Notes: generated by a model not told the origin, from the sequence alone. Positions 1 to 6,008 are shown, counted from the stretch's first letter. The stretch is 11,872 nt of DNA from Bacillota bacterium (GCA_030706015.1 JAUZPI010000114.1:1-11872), one strand, 5' to 3'. Made by a program: numbers and translations.

Positions 1-212
1 GAAAACCAATTCTTTGTGGTTATCCAATAATATGTTCCCATAAACACACCTACCGGAAAATAAATCATATAAACCACTAACAAAAGTTTGAATACATCAT
101 AAACGTACTTATTTATAATTACCGATATATAAATTAAGGCAACAATAATTGAAAAGAATAGAATTATAAAAAATATAGAACTATTAATAACTAAATCTAA
201 GAAATGTTTCAT
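1..212 (-). CDS. Partial hypothetical membrane protein, N-terminal 70 residues
   Basis: An open reading frame starts with ATG at 212 and is still open at the left edge of the window, so only the N-terminus is visible. An AAAGG-like ribosome binding site lies about ten bases upstream of the ATG. The visible part begins MKHFLDLVINSS and holds two hydrophobic stretches, roughly residues 8-31 and 42-59. They are separated by a short polar segment (NKYVYDVFK), which predicts two membrane helices. A Tyr/Trp-rich segment (GTYYWITTKNWF) follows. I recognise no family. It lies downstream of asd on the same strand, beyond a terminator-like hairpin, so it is probably a separate transcription unit. Confidence 0.55.
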   Translation of the reverse strand, partial: MKHFLDLVINSSIFFIILFFSIIVALIYISVIINKYVYDVFKLLLVVYMIYFPVGVFMGTYYWITTKNWF

Positions 213-309
213 ATAATAACAACCTTTCCACTTACAATACGTAAAATATAATTATTTCCGGGAGCCCTCTATTCTGATTATAACGCCCTATTCCGTAAAG
301 TATATATAA

Positions 310-335
310 GCAAGAGTCAATAATGTGACTCTTGC
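310..335 (-). terminator. Hairpin terminator after asd
   Basis: A perfect 10-bp stem (GCAAGAGTCA / TGACTCTTGC, positions 310-319 and 326-335) with a 6-nt loop begins nine bases after the asd stop codon. On the minus strand it is followed by TTATATATAC, a weak U-rich tail. It probably ends the T1-GNAT-TIGR04076-asd transcript. Confidence 0.65.
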
Positions 336-343
336 CATTAATC

Positions 344-1417
344 CTACAGCAATCCCCTTTGCAGCATGGATTCTGCAATCTGTACTGCATTGGTAGCTGC
401 ACCTTTTCTTAGATTATCCGATACACACCAAAGATCTATTGCATTTTTTCTTGTGGTATCATTGCGAATACGTCCCACTAGCACTGCATCTTTGTATTCG
501 TTACTGTTTAGATCTCTGGTTACTGGATATTGACGTTCTAATGGATCCTTACGAACAGTAATGCCTTCAGCATCTTTAGTTAAGCCATCAATTACCACAA
601 CTCCTGGTGATTGGTTCATATCTGAAAGAATTGTACTTGCTTTTACGGCGTCCATATCACCTGCAAATTCTGCATTTATTGATTCAGAATGGCCTACCAA
701 TACTGGAACTCTTACTGTGGTAGGGTTTATTAATAAATTAGGCTCATTAAGTATTTTTCTTGTTTCATTTATCATTTTCATTTCTTCTTTTGTATAGCCA
801 TTAGTCAAGAATTTATCAATATGAGGTATGCAATCAAACGCTATAGGATGAGTAAAAATTTTAGAATCATATTGTGGTGACTCTGAATCTATAACCTGCT
901 GTGATTCTTTTAGCAGTTCTTTCATAGCAGAACCACCATGACCGCTAACCGCCTGATAAGTAGATACTACAATTCTATGAAGTCTCGCAGCTCTGTGCAG
1001 CGGAGCAAGAGCTACTACCATTTGAATCGTGGAACAGTTTGGATTACATATATGTCGTGTTTCCTTTGTCACTGCATCCATATTAACTTCAGGTATAACT
1101 AACGGATGATCTGGATGCATTCTAAAGTCGCCGCCATTATCAATAACAATACAGCCGTTATCAACAGCAATTTTTCCCCATTGAACACTGGCTCCCTGTG
1201 CACCCTCCTTCCCTGCGAAAAACACCAGATCTAATTCTTTGAAAAGATCAGCTCTAATCTTGCGTACATGAAACCTTTCACCGCCCAGCACTTCTATTCT
1301 TTCGTTGGTTGCCATTACAATAATTTCTCCTACTATAGGAAACTTTCTCTCTTTAAGTACTCTGATAATCATGTCACCTACAGGACCTACTCCGACTAAA
1401 CCTACCCTTAATCCCAT
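344..1417 (-). CDS. asd: Aspartate-semialdehyde dehydrogenase
   Basis: A 357-residue protein, close to the usual family length. It should reduce L-aspartyl-4-phosphate to aspartate semialdehyde with NADPH, the branch point to lysine/diaminopimelate, methionine and threonine, in the cytoplasm. The N-terminus has a Rossmann nucleotide-binding start (RVGLVGVGPVG, residues 4-14), with GVGPVG in place of the common GATGxVG. The catalytic cysteine is C128 in NPNCST. The conserved TYQAVSG segment is at 153-159 and the second catalytic residue is probably H243 in VPVLVGHSE. AGGAGGGG precedes the ATG by 8 bases. It follows the TIGR04076-type gene by 53 bp with no clear terminator between, so it is probably the last gene of the T1 operon. 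A second asd elsewhere in the genome, with the standard GATG motif, is possible. The reaction assignment is firm; the exact subfamily is less so. Confidence 0.93.
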   Translation of the reverse strand: MGLRVGLVGVGPVGDMIIRVLKERKFPIVGEIIVMATNERIEVLGGERFHVRKIRADLFKELDLVFFAGKEGAQGASVQWGKIAVDNGCIVIDNGGDFRMHPDHPLVIPEVNMDAVTKETRHICNPNCSTIQMVVALAPLHRAARLHRIVVSTYQAVSGHGGSAMKELLKESQQVIDSESPQYDSKIFTHPIAFDCIPHIDKFLTNGYTKEEMKMINETRKILNEPNLLINPTTVRVPVLVGHSESINAEFAGDMDAVKASTILSDMNQSPGVVVIDGLTKDAEGITVRKDPLERQYPVTRDLNSNEYKDAVLVGRIRNDTTRKNAIDLWCVSDNLRKGAATNAVQIAESMLQRGLL

Positions 1418-1470
1418 TCTTATTCCCCTCCTCTTTATTAATATATGAATTAACTATACGGACTGTATAA

Positions 1471-1794
1471 CTAAAGTTTTCTAATCTCCCATACTGTGCC
1501 CTTTTTATCTGGGCAATGAATTCTGTATACTTTACAATTATCTTCTTCCCAGGATGGAAAGCCTAATGCAACTCTCCATATATATAAATCTAAGACGTGC
1601 AATAAAGCAGTACACACACCCTGTGGTTTTTCGTAAGGATTTTTATATATGAATACATCTCCAAGTTTATGTTTACATTCTTCATATTTCTCAATCATTT
1701 TAATTTCAATTGGGCCGAGACCTTCCCATAAGTTTTTATATTCCTCATAAGGCAGACCTTTCATATTAGGCAATACGTCTAAGTTAAAATCCAT
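1471..1794 (-). CDS. TIGR04076-type small protein of unknown function
   Basis: A 107-residue soluble protein. The start is ATG at 1794, preceded by AGAGGTGG at good spacing. A GTG farther upstream (1815) is in frame, but using it would translate through that ribosome binding site, so I reject it. The pattern KLGDVFIYKNPYEKPQGVC (residues 43-61), then a hydrophobic segment, GFPSW, and a C-terminal CPDKKG, resembles the TIGR04076 family. That family has conserved Cys and Gly-Asp positions and no established reaction. The two conserved cysteines (in GVC and HCPD) are present. It sits between the RimL-type acetyltransferase (64 bp upstream) and asd (53 bp downstream), consistent with one operon behind T1. 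The family call comes from motif memory, not a search. Confidence 0.7.
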   Translation of the reverse strand: MDFNLDVLPNMKGLPYEEYKNLWEGLGPIEIKMIEKYEECKHKLGDVFIYKNPYEKPQGVCTALLHVLDLYIWRVALGFPSWEEDNCKVYRIHCPDKKGTVWEIRKL

Positions 1795-1858
1795 TAATAC
1801 CACCTCTTTTTTCACTTTTTAATTGAAATATCTTTTAGTGGCAATCTATTGAACTATA

Positions 1859-2419
1859 TTAGGAAAAGTAGTCTTGCCTAGTAAAAGCATAACAAATTTC
1901 TCCCAGAGGTTTTTCATTATTGATTTCAAATCGTCTTACATTAGAAACATTTTTCATACCAGCCTTTTGTAGTACTCTGCCAGACTTTGGGTTTTTTATT
2001 CTATGAAATGCCTCTAATTTATTGAATTCTGGCTTTTCAAAAGAATATTTCAAAACTGCTTTTAATGCCTCTGGAGCATAACCGTTGCCCCAGTAAGTCT
2101 GTCCAATGCAATACTCAACTTCTGCAGTTTCAATTTCTGTATAAACCCGGCAAAAAGCTATTTGACCAATATTTTCATTTGTTTCTTTTAGTATAATAGC
2201 CCATCTATAAAAGGACTTACTTTCATATTGTGAAATCCATTTAACTAATAATTCTTTTACAGAATTCTTAGTTTCATATGTGGGTTCCCCATAATTATGC
2301 TGAACGGTAGAATCAGCAATCCAGTTATTTAACATGCTTTCTATGTCATTAAATTCAAATCTGCGAAGCAATAAACGTTCTGTTTCAAGATTTACTGTAC
2401 CTGTATGTTTAAAAGACAA
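1859..2419 (-). CDS. GNAT N-acetyltransferase, RimJ/RimL type
   Basis: A 186-residue acetyl-CoA-dependent acyltransferase of the GNAT fold. Diagnostic parts, in order: LETERLLLRRF (residues 11-21, the RimJ/RimL opening); an acidic EVEYCIG strand at 100-106; the acetyl-CoA pyrophosphate loop YWGNGYAPEAL (109-119); and NPKSGRVLQKAGM (143-155), the usual C-terminal helix and loop of this group. The start is TTG at 2419, preceded by AAAGGAGGA at about 8 bases; no ATG is available near that site. Members acetylate protein N-termini, amino acids or antibiotics, and the substrate cannot be read here. It is the first gene after T1, with 26 bases between the T1 terminator and the TTG. It is not closely similar to the other two GNATs in the window. 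Confidence 0.88.
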   Translation of the reverse strand: MSFKHTGTVNLETERLLLRRFEFNDIESMLNNWIADSTVQHNYGEPTYETKNSVKELLVKWISQYESKSFYRWAIILKETNENIGQIAFCRVYTEIETAEVEYCIGQTYWGNGYAPEALKAVLKYSFEKPEFNKLEAFHRIKNPKSGRVLQKAGMKNVSNVRRFEINNEKPLGEICYAFTRQDYFS

Positions 2420-2445
2420 TTTCGACTCCTCCTTTGATGTAAGCT

Positions 2446-2490
2446 AAAAAACTCTCACCCCCAAGACTATTAGTCTTGAGGACGAGAGTT
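2446..2490 (-). terminator. Intrinsic terminator of leader T1
   Basis: A 19-bp stem (2450-2468 with 2472-2490, allowing G-U pairs) with a 3-nt loop, followed on the minus strand by TTTTTT-AG. It overlaps the 3' part of the antiterminator, as expected for the off state of a T-box. Confidence 0.9.
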
Positions 2491-2736
2491 AACTACTCGT
2501 GGTACCACCTCAGTTTATTAATATGTTACCATATTAAACTCATCAAGTACGGCTATATACATAACTTATACTCTAACTCTATAACGGGAGTGTCCGTCAC
2601 AGCCTACACCTAAAGATTAGGTTCAGTGCGAAACTCAGAGGCCTTTTTCAATTAACCTTTCCATACTCCTTCTCAGCAGCCGGAGTTCTCTGTAAAAGAA
2701 ATTATTAATCTACTTTTCTCTTCATTGTTTTTATTA
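2446..2736 (-). promoter_or_regulatory. T-box leader T1, predicted Lys (AAA) specifier
   Basis: A complete T-box riboswitch on the minus strand. Stem I carries the 5' AGTA of the specifier loop and TTGAA followed by the triplet AAA (2644-2646), then G. The helix GATTAAT / GGTTAATT closes the loop as in known T-boxes. Stem II has its S-turn (TGAA ... GTAGG) around the hairpin CCTAA-TCT-TTAGG. A CGG-ACACT-CCCG stem IIA/B follows, and stem III is capped by a GTAA tetraloop. The T-box motif GAGGTGGTACCACG is at 2498-2511. Uncharged tRNA should favour the antiterminator and open the GNAT-TIGR04076-asd operon. The AAA reading implies tRNA-Lys, which suits asd. A one-base shift of register would read AAA in T2 as well. 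Confidence 0.9.
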
Positions 2737-2742
2737 TTGATG

Positions 2743-2771
2743 ATATTACCATATTTACATTTAAACGTCAA
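2743..2771 (-). promoter_or_regulatory. Sigma-A-type promoter of T1
   Basis: TTGACG (2766-2771) and TAATAT (2743-2748) separated by 17 bp on the minus strand, placing the start near 2736. The same two hexamers and spacing occur in front of T2. The -35 box lies two bases past the stop codon of the methyltransferase remnant. Confidence 0.8.
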
Positions 2772-2772
2772 T

Positions 2773-2865
2773 CTAATCTTTCCATATTTTTAACATCATA
2801 TTGCTGCCTTTTTCAAATTCGTAATCTATAGTAACTTCCTCTAGCTTAAACTCTATTGTGTTGCT
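2773..2865 (-). pseudogene. 3'-end remnant of a methyltransferase gene
   Basis: Thirty codons ending in TAG read on the minus strand as ...EFKLEEVTIDYEFEKG then SNMMLKIWKD. This matches the last residues of the intact methyltransferase at 4949-5632 (FDVQEVTVDYEFQVGG then NKMLRISKM). An in-frame stop (2866-2868) lies directly upstream and no start or upstream domain is present, so this is a truncated duplicate. Its position just before the T1 promoter mirrors the intact gene just before the T2 promoter. The match extends to the intergenic DNA and the T-box itself, so the duplicated unit covered gene end, promoter and leader. Confidence 0.85.
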
Positions 2866-2892
2866 TCATAATTTTCATATTATAATGAAAAA

Positions 2893-3747
2893 CTACAATA
2901 AAAACTCTCTAATAGCTTTATTGATATATTCAGCTGCTTCCAAGTTAATAAGATGTCCACAATTAGGAATTATTTCTGGCTGAATATGTGGAATTAATTC
3001 TTTCGCATTAGTGTATGCCATTTTTGAATTAATTCCCTTATCCTGTTCACCTAATAACAGCAATATTGGAAGAGAGACTTTCTTGTAATCCTCTATTTTC
3101 ATTTTTGTTGGAATACCATTTAATCCTGATGGAATATAATTCTTAACTCCTAAGAAAAACTGCATAATAAAGCTGTCAGGAATATTAACTTTATTATCAT
3201 TAAAATGCATTTTCTTTATAGCCTTAAGACCTGTCCATGGAAGTAATCCTTTAAATAGTCTTACAAAAAATCCAATCTTCAGTGGGGTAAAATCTCCTGG
3301 ACTCATTAGAATCATTTTATTAATCCTATTTGAATGATAAATTGAAAAATTCAAAGCATAATAAGCACCTAAAGAAAACCCAATAATATTTACCTTTTCT
3401 AGTTTTAAAAAGTCAACTATCTCTAACAGCCACTGAGCAAAGTCATCACTATTCATTTTATTCTTAAAGATAAATTCACCAGGAGCGTTAATAAAATCTA
3501 TCATATATAATTTAAAATGTTTATTTAATTCATCGATATTTGGATACCACATAGAAGAATTTACATAATTACCATGTATGAGAAGTAACTTAGGTCTACT
3601 ATCATCTCCTACCATATTTACATTAGTATCACCAAACCGAGTTTTAATGGTAATTCTATTAATAGTTTGAAAACATAGACGAAAAGTTTCTTCGTAGCAA
3701 GAAATATATCTTTCTTCTATATCTTCACCCTTGTATTTTGTACTCAT
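2893..3747 (-). CDS. Alpha/beta-fold hydrolase
   Basis: A 284-residue enzyme of the alpha/beta hydrolase fold, near full family length. Catalytic parts: the oxyanion segment LLLIHGN (54-60); nucleophile elbow GFSLG with Ser125; acidic residue probably Asp236 in LLGEQDKG; and His265 in NCGH. The start is ATG at 3747 with GGGGTG seven bases upstream; the upstream in-frame ATG (3762) overlaps this site and is unlikely to be used. The sequence between the oxyanion strand and the elbow (IDFINAPGEF) departs from the usual ID-x-x-G-x-G-S pattern. The cytoplasmic substrate (ester, amide or other) is unknown. It follows the GNAT gene by 68 bp with no clear terminator, so it probably shares the T2 transcript. 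Confidence 0.88.
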   Translation of the reverse strand: MSTKYKGEDIEERYISCYEETFRLCFQTINRITIKTRFGDTNVNMVGDDSRPKLLLIHGNYVNSSMWYPNIDELNKHFKLYMIDFINAPGEFIFKNKMNSDDFAQWLLEIVDFLKLEKVNIIGFSLGAYYALNFSIYHSNRINKMILMSPGDFTPLKIGFFVRLFKGLLPWTGLKAIKKMHFNDNKVNIPDSFIMQFFLGVKNYIPSGLNGIPTKMKIEDYKKVSLPILLLLGEQDKGINSKMAYTNAKELIPHIQPEIIPNCGHLINLEAAEYINKAIREFLL

Positions 3748-3815
3748 AATTTCACCCCACATTAACTTTTAAGTAATAAGCAAGAAAGTTTGATACAAAA
3801 CTATTCTGTAACCCA

Positions 3816-4283
3816 CTATATGCTCTTTGTCATCCAAATAATCTCATCTGCTTCATCCTCTTGAATATGATCCCTAAAAAACCCCATTTTATTATAAAAT
3901 TCAAATCCAGTTCTGCTGCTAGGTACATGTAATAAATTTATTCCTTTGCCTTTTACAACTTGTAGTATGTATTCAAAAAGAAGTCTGCCAATTCCATTAC
4001 CATGGGATTCAGGCTGTACAAAAAAATTGGATATGCAATATTTAGGTGAAGTGTTATCGCCAAAATTAGCTAATGCACCAGTAGCAACTATTTCCCCACA
4101 CTCCTCAACCACAAAGATTTGCTTCCAATTCATTTGGCTCTCCCAATTTCCTACAGTATTATGTTCTTTAAATCTTTCCAAAACATCTTTGGAATGTACC
4201 TTTATCATTATGTCATTATAGTTTCTATTAATAATATTAATAACTGTTCCAATATCCTCTCTTCTTATCTCCCGTATATTCAT
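3816..4283 (-). CDS. GNAT N-acetyltransferase (copy 1 of local paralogue set)
   Basis: A 155-residue GNAT acetyltransferase. It shows the MNIREIRREDI N-terminal strand, the strand FVVEECGEIVATGAL (57-71), SNFFVQPE (85-92) followed by the acetyl-CoA loop HGNGIG (94-99), and the C-terminal GFEFYNKMGF (126-135) typical of the fold. TGGAGG precedes the ATG by 7 bases. By my hand count it is about 59 percent identical to the protein at 8885-9355, and its first 26 codons match the fragment at 10369-10458. Shared motifs HVPSSR and QEDEA suggest the same substrate class, which I cannot name. The gene lies downstream of T2, but three 99-bp repeats separate the T2 terminator from its start, giving a long untranslated leader. 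Confidence 0.88.
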   Translation of the reverse strand: MNIREIRREDIGTVINIINRNYNDIMIKVHSKDVLERFKEHNTVGNWESQMNWKQIFVVEECGEIVATGALANFGDNTSPKYCISNFFVQPESHGNGIGRLLFEYILQVVKGKGINLLHVPSSRTGFEFYNKMGFFRDHIQEDEADEIIWMTKSI

Positions 4284-4329
4284 CTCTTAGCCTCCATTTA
4301 TGCAGTAATGAATTACAAATATTAGCTCA

Positions 4330-4625
4330 TGATATCTCAAAAATTACATCATGCTGTTAATTTGTGTATTCCCCATATATGTTAGTGAATGAAAGCCCAA
4401 TCTGAGATTGGGTGGGTTTATTTGTGTATGATATCTCGAAAATTACATCGTGCTGTTAAACTTTGCATTCTCCGCACATGGTAAGAATTAATGCTCGACC
4501 TAAGGTCGAGAGAGATTCCTAAATACTGATGTCTCTGAAAATACATTGTACAGTTAGTTTCTGTACTCTCCAAATAAGTTAATGAATGGACGCTCGACCT
4601 AAGGTCGAGAGAGATTTTTTGTGTA
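4330..4625 (-). repeat. Three tandem 98-99 bp structured repeats (units A, B, C)
   Basis: Head-to-tail units at about 4330-4428, 4429-4526 and 4527-4625. On the minus strand each has an A-rich start, a 17-nt hairpin with 7-bp stem and 3-nt loop (4396-4412, 4494-4510, 4593-4609), a CATTCATTAAC-like stretch, TGGAGA-like bases, then AACAGCACGATGTA and a GAGATATCA end. Hairpin stems are CCCAATC/GATTGGG in A and CTCGACC/GGTCGAG in B and C, so differences are compensated. In unit A, CCCA and GGGG replace the CTCT and GGAG that could form an outer stem in other copies. The array fills the space between the T2 terminator and the GNAT gene. Its function is unknown; the same unit occurs twice at 5681-5878. 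Confidence 0.85.
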
Positions 4626-4669
4626 AAAAACCCTCACCCCCAAGACAATTAGTCTTGAGGACGAGAGTT
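4624..4669 (-). terminator. Intrinsic terminator of leader T2
   Basis: A long hairpin (4629-4669) nearly identical to the T1 terminator, followed on the minus strand by TTTTTT. It competes with the T-box antiterminator. The three 99-bp repeats start immediately after it. Confidence 0.88.
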
Positions 4670-4913
4670 AACTACTCGTGGTACCACCTCAGTTTATTAA
4701 TATGTCGCCATATTAAACTTATCAAGTACGGTTATATATAACTTATACTCTAACTCTATAACGGGAGTACCCGTCACAGCCTACTCCTAAAACTTAGGTT
4801 CAGTGCGAAACTCAGAGGCCATTTTCAATTAATAATTCTATGCTCCTTCTCAGCTTACGGAGTTCTCTGTAAAAGAAATCATCAATCTACTCTTCTCATC
4901 ACAGTTTTTATTA
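4624..4913 (-). promoter_or_regulatory. T-box leader T2, predicted AAT specifier (Asn)
   Basis: A complete T-box riboswitch, roughly nine bases in ten identical to T1 by eye. The specifier helix GATTGAT / ATTAATT closes the loop, then TTGAA and the triplet AAT (4821-4823) followed by G. Stem II hairpin CCTAA-GTT-TTAGG with AGTA, stem IIA/B CGGG-TACT-CCCG, and stem III with a GCGA tetraloop are all intact. The T-box motif GAGGTGGTACCACG is at 4677-4690. It differs from T1 at the third specifier base. AAU would decode tRNA-Asn by wobble, whereas Asn T-boxes more usually carry AAC. A shift by one base would read AAA (Lys). It should control the GNAT and the alpha/beta hydrolase. Confidence 0.88.
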
Positions 4914-4919
4914 TTGATG

Positions 4920-4948
4920 ATATTACCATACCTGTACTTAAACGTCAA
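4920..4948 (-). promoter_or_regulatory. Sigma-A-type promoter of T2
   Basis: TTGACG (4943-4948), 17-bp spacer, TAATAT (4920-4925) on the minus strand. The -35 box begins on the base directly after the methyltransferase stop codon, so this promoter is packed against the end of the upstream gene. Confidence 0.82.
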
Positions 4949-5632
4949 TTACATTTTGGAAATCCTTAACATTTTATTTCCACCTACCTGGAATTCATAA
5001 TCTACAGTTACTTCTTGTACATCAAAACCTTTATCTCCAAAATGCTTTACCACTCCAGCATAATGCTTTGATAGATTTGCGTTATAATCTAGTATAGGGA
5101 ATACTCTAAGCTCCTTTGATACTCTCAGCATTTCCTCCATTGCTTCGATATGAAAATCAAGACTTAAATTATCAGAGTATAAAAATAGAAAATGTGAACT
5201 TAAGGCTATATCAAATTCATTATCTTTAAGCTCTAGTCTCGGTAGTTCTCCTGGAATATATCTCTTTTCCTCTAGGCCCTTATTATAATCCTGCAGGAAG
5301 TTTTTCATTGCAGCCATTCGAACTCTTCCTAAGTCATTTACATCCTTAAAACTTTTCCAGATAAATCTATCAGCATTTTCACTTGTTTCTTTCATAACTA
5401 TATAATAGGTTTCTTCTATTCTTTTCTCTATTTGCTCTTTAGTAAAATAATATACTGGGTCAATGGAGATTATAGTATAACCTTTCTGGGTTGCTTCGTA
5501 GTTAAAGCTGGCTGGTCCATCTCCACAGCCTAATATTTTCTTAGATAAATCCTCCTGTGATAAATCAAACATTTTGCAGTACTCGTTAAGGTTTCTGCCC
5601 CAAGGCACAATATTTTCGTATTTTAGCGGCAT
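4949..5632 (-). CDS. Class I SAM-dependent methyltransferase-like protein
   Basis: A 227-residue protein with a Rossmann methyltransferase core. Motif I is ILGCGDGPASFN (33-44), the acidic end of strand 2 is D58 in ISIDP, and a motif IV-like segment EFDIALSSHFLFLYSD spans 139-154. The following part, EAMEEMLRVSKELRVFPI (163-180), is the usual helix and strand 5. The C-terminus DYEF...MLRISKM is a plausible final strand pair. AGGAGG precedes the ATG. The substrate is unknown. It is the only gene behind leader T3, with its stop abutting the T2 promoter. A 30-codon remnant of a second copy lies at 2773-2865. Confidence 0.85.
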   Translation of the reverse strand: MPLKYENIVPWGRNLNEYCKMFDLSQEDLSKKILGCGDGPASFNYEATQKGYTIISIDPVYYFTKEQIEKRIEETYYIVMKETSENADRFIWKSFKDVNDLGRVRMAAMKNFLQDYNKGLEEKRYIPGELPRLELKDNEFDIALSSHFLFLYSDNLSLDFHIEAMEEMLRVSKELRVFPILDYNANLSKHYAGVVKHFGDKGFDVQEVTVDYEFQVGGNKMLRISKM

Positions 5633-5660
5633 ATTTTTTCTCCTCCTCTATTGCTGACAC

Positions 5661-5698
5661 AAAAAGGCCACTTCATCCCAATATGGGACAAAGTGACC
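5661..5698 (-). terminator. Intrinsic terminator of leader T3
   Basis: A 15-bp stem (5666-5680 with 5684-5698; three pairs are G-U in RNA) and a 3-nt loop, followed on the minus strand by TTTTT. It ends 28 bases before the methyltransferase ATG, so it works as an attenuator for that gene. Confidence 0.88.
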
Positions 5699-5878
5699 AT
5701 TGTGCTGTTAGCTTCAATATTCTCCATATCGGTTAATGAATGAAAGCTCAATCTGAGATTGAGAGAGTTTATTTGATTCTGATATCTTCACAAATACATC
5801 GTGCTGTTAGTTTCAATTTTCTCCACATCGGTTAATGAATGAAAGCTCAATCTGAGATTGAGAGAGTTTATTTGTGTA
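5681..5878 (-). repeat. Two tandem 99-bp structured repeats (units D and E) inside T3
   Basis: Units E (5780-5878) and D (5681-5779) are in exact 99-bp register, with hairpins CTCAATC-TCA-GATTGAG at 5846-5862 and 5747-5763. They are nearly identical over about 80 bp. At the 3' end of D the repeat's usual GATGTATTT...GATATC is replaced by the T-box-like ATGGTCAC and the terminator. The unit is the same as A-C at 4330-4625. Confidence 0.85.
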
Positions 5879-6008
5879 CTTCGCAGCACATCTTAGAGAC
5901 CCATTCAATATAGGCTACAGTATTTGGCTCCCACCGTTCCAAACTCGCTTTAACTAAATTCCTGCATCTACTCTTTCTCTTCATAGATTTTTCTTTTTAA
6001 TTTTCTAT

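Larger units (their letters stand above)
5661..6002 (-). promoter_or_regulatory. T-box-type leader T3, predicted Trp (TGG) specifier, atypical 3' half
   Basis: Stem I is typical. It has the AGAGTA specifier-loop strand, an AGCGAG kink, the apical stem TTTGG / CCAAA around GAACGGTGGGAG, and then TTGAA followed by TGG (5901-5903) and G. The closing helix GATGCAGG / CCTATATT fits with one mismatch. AGAGA and TCTCT close the base. Beyond stem I the standard stem II, IIA/B and III are not recognisable; two 99-bp repeats occupy that space. The 3' element AACAGCACAATGGTCAC followed by TTTGTCCC resembles a degenerate T-box motif (TGGTCAC at 5693-5699 in place of TGGTACC) running into the terminator. 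Regulation of the methyltransferase by tRNA-Trp is inferred. Confidence 0.75.

Noticed and set aside
561..797. Plus-strand open frame opposite asd (likewise those at 3946-4325, 6292-6724, 6891-7085, 8339-8521 and 9814-10080).
   Set aside because: Each lies opposite a well-supported minus-strand gene or its flank, lacks family motifs and looks like an antisense shadow in AT-rich DNA.
1418..1470. Lysine riboswitch directly upstream of asd.
   Set aside because: Only 53 bp separate asd from the previous gene, too short for that riboswitch, and only a weak TATAC/GTATA inverted repeat is present.
5699..5828. Short reading frames inside the repeats with a Trp codon (unit E: MWRKLKLTARC...), suggesting a Trp leader peptide.
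   Set aside because: No ribosome binding site precedes the ATG, unit A has a stop within the frame and unit D lacks the ATG. The amino-acid likeness follows from nucleotide identity, and the hairpin covariation points to RNA structure instead.
4330..5878. CRISPR array, tandem glycine riboswitch or integron attC sites as an explanation of the repeats.
   Set aside because: Units of 99 bp with no separate spacers exclude CRISPR. The conserved blocks do not fit the glycine aptamer, and there is no integrase or attC-type core.
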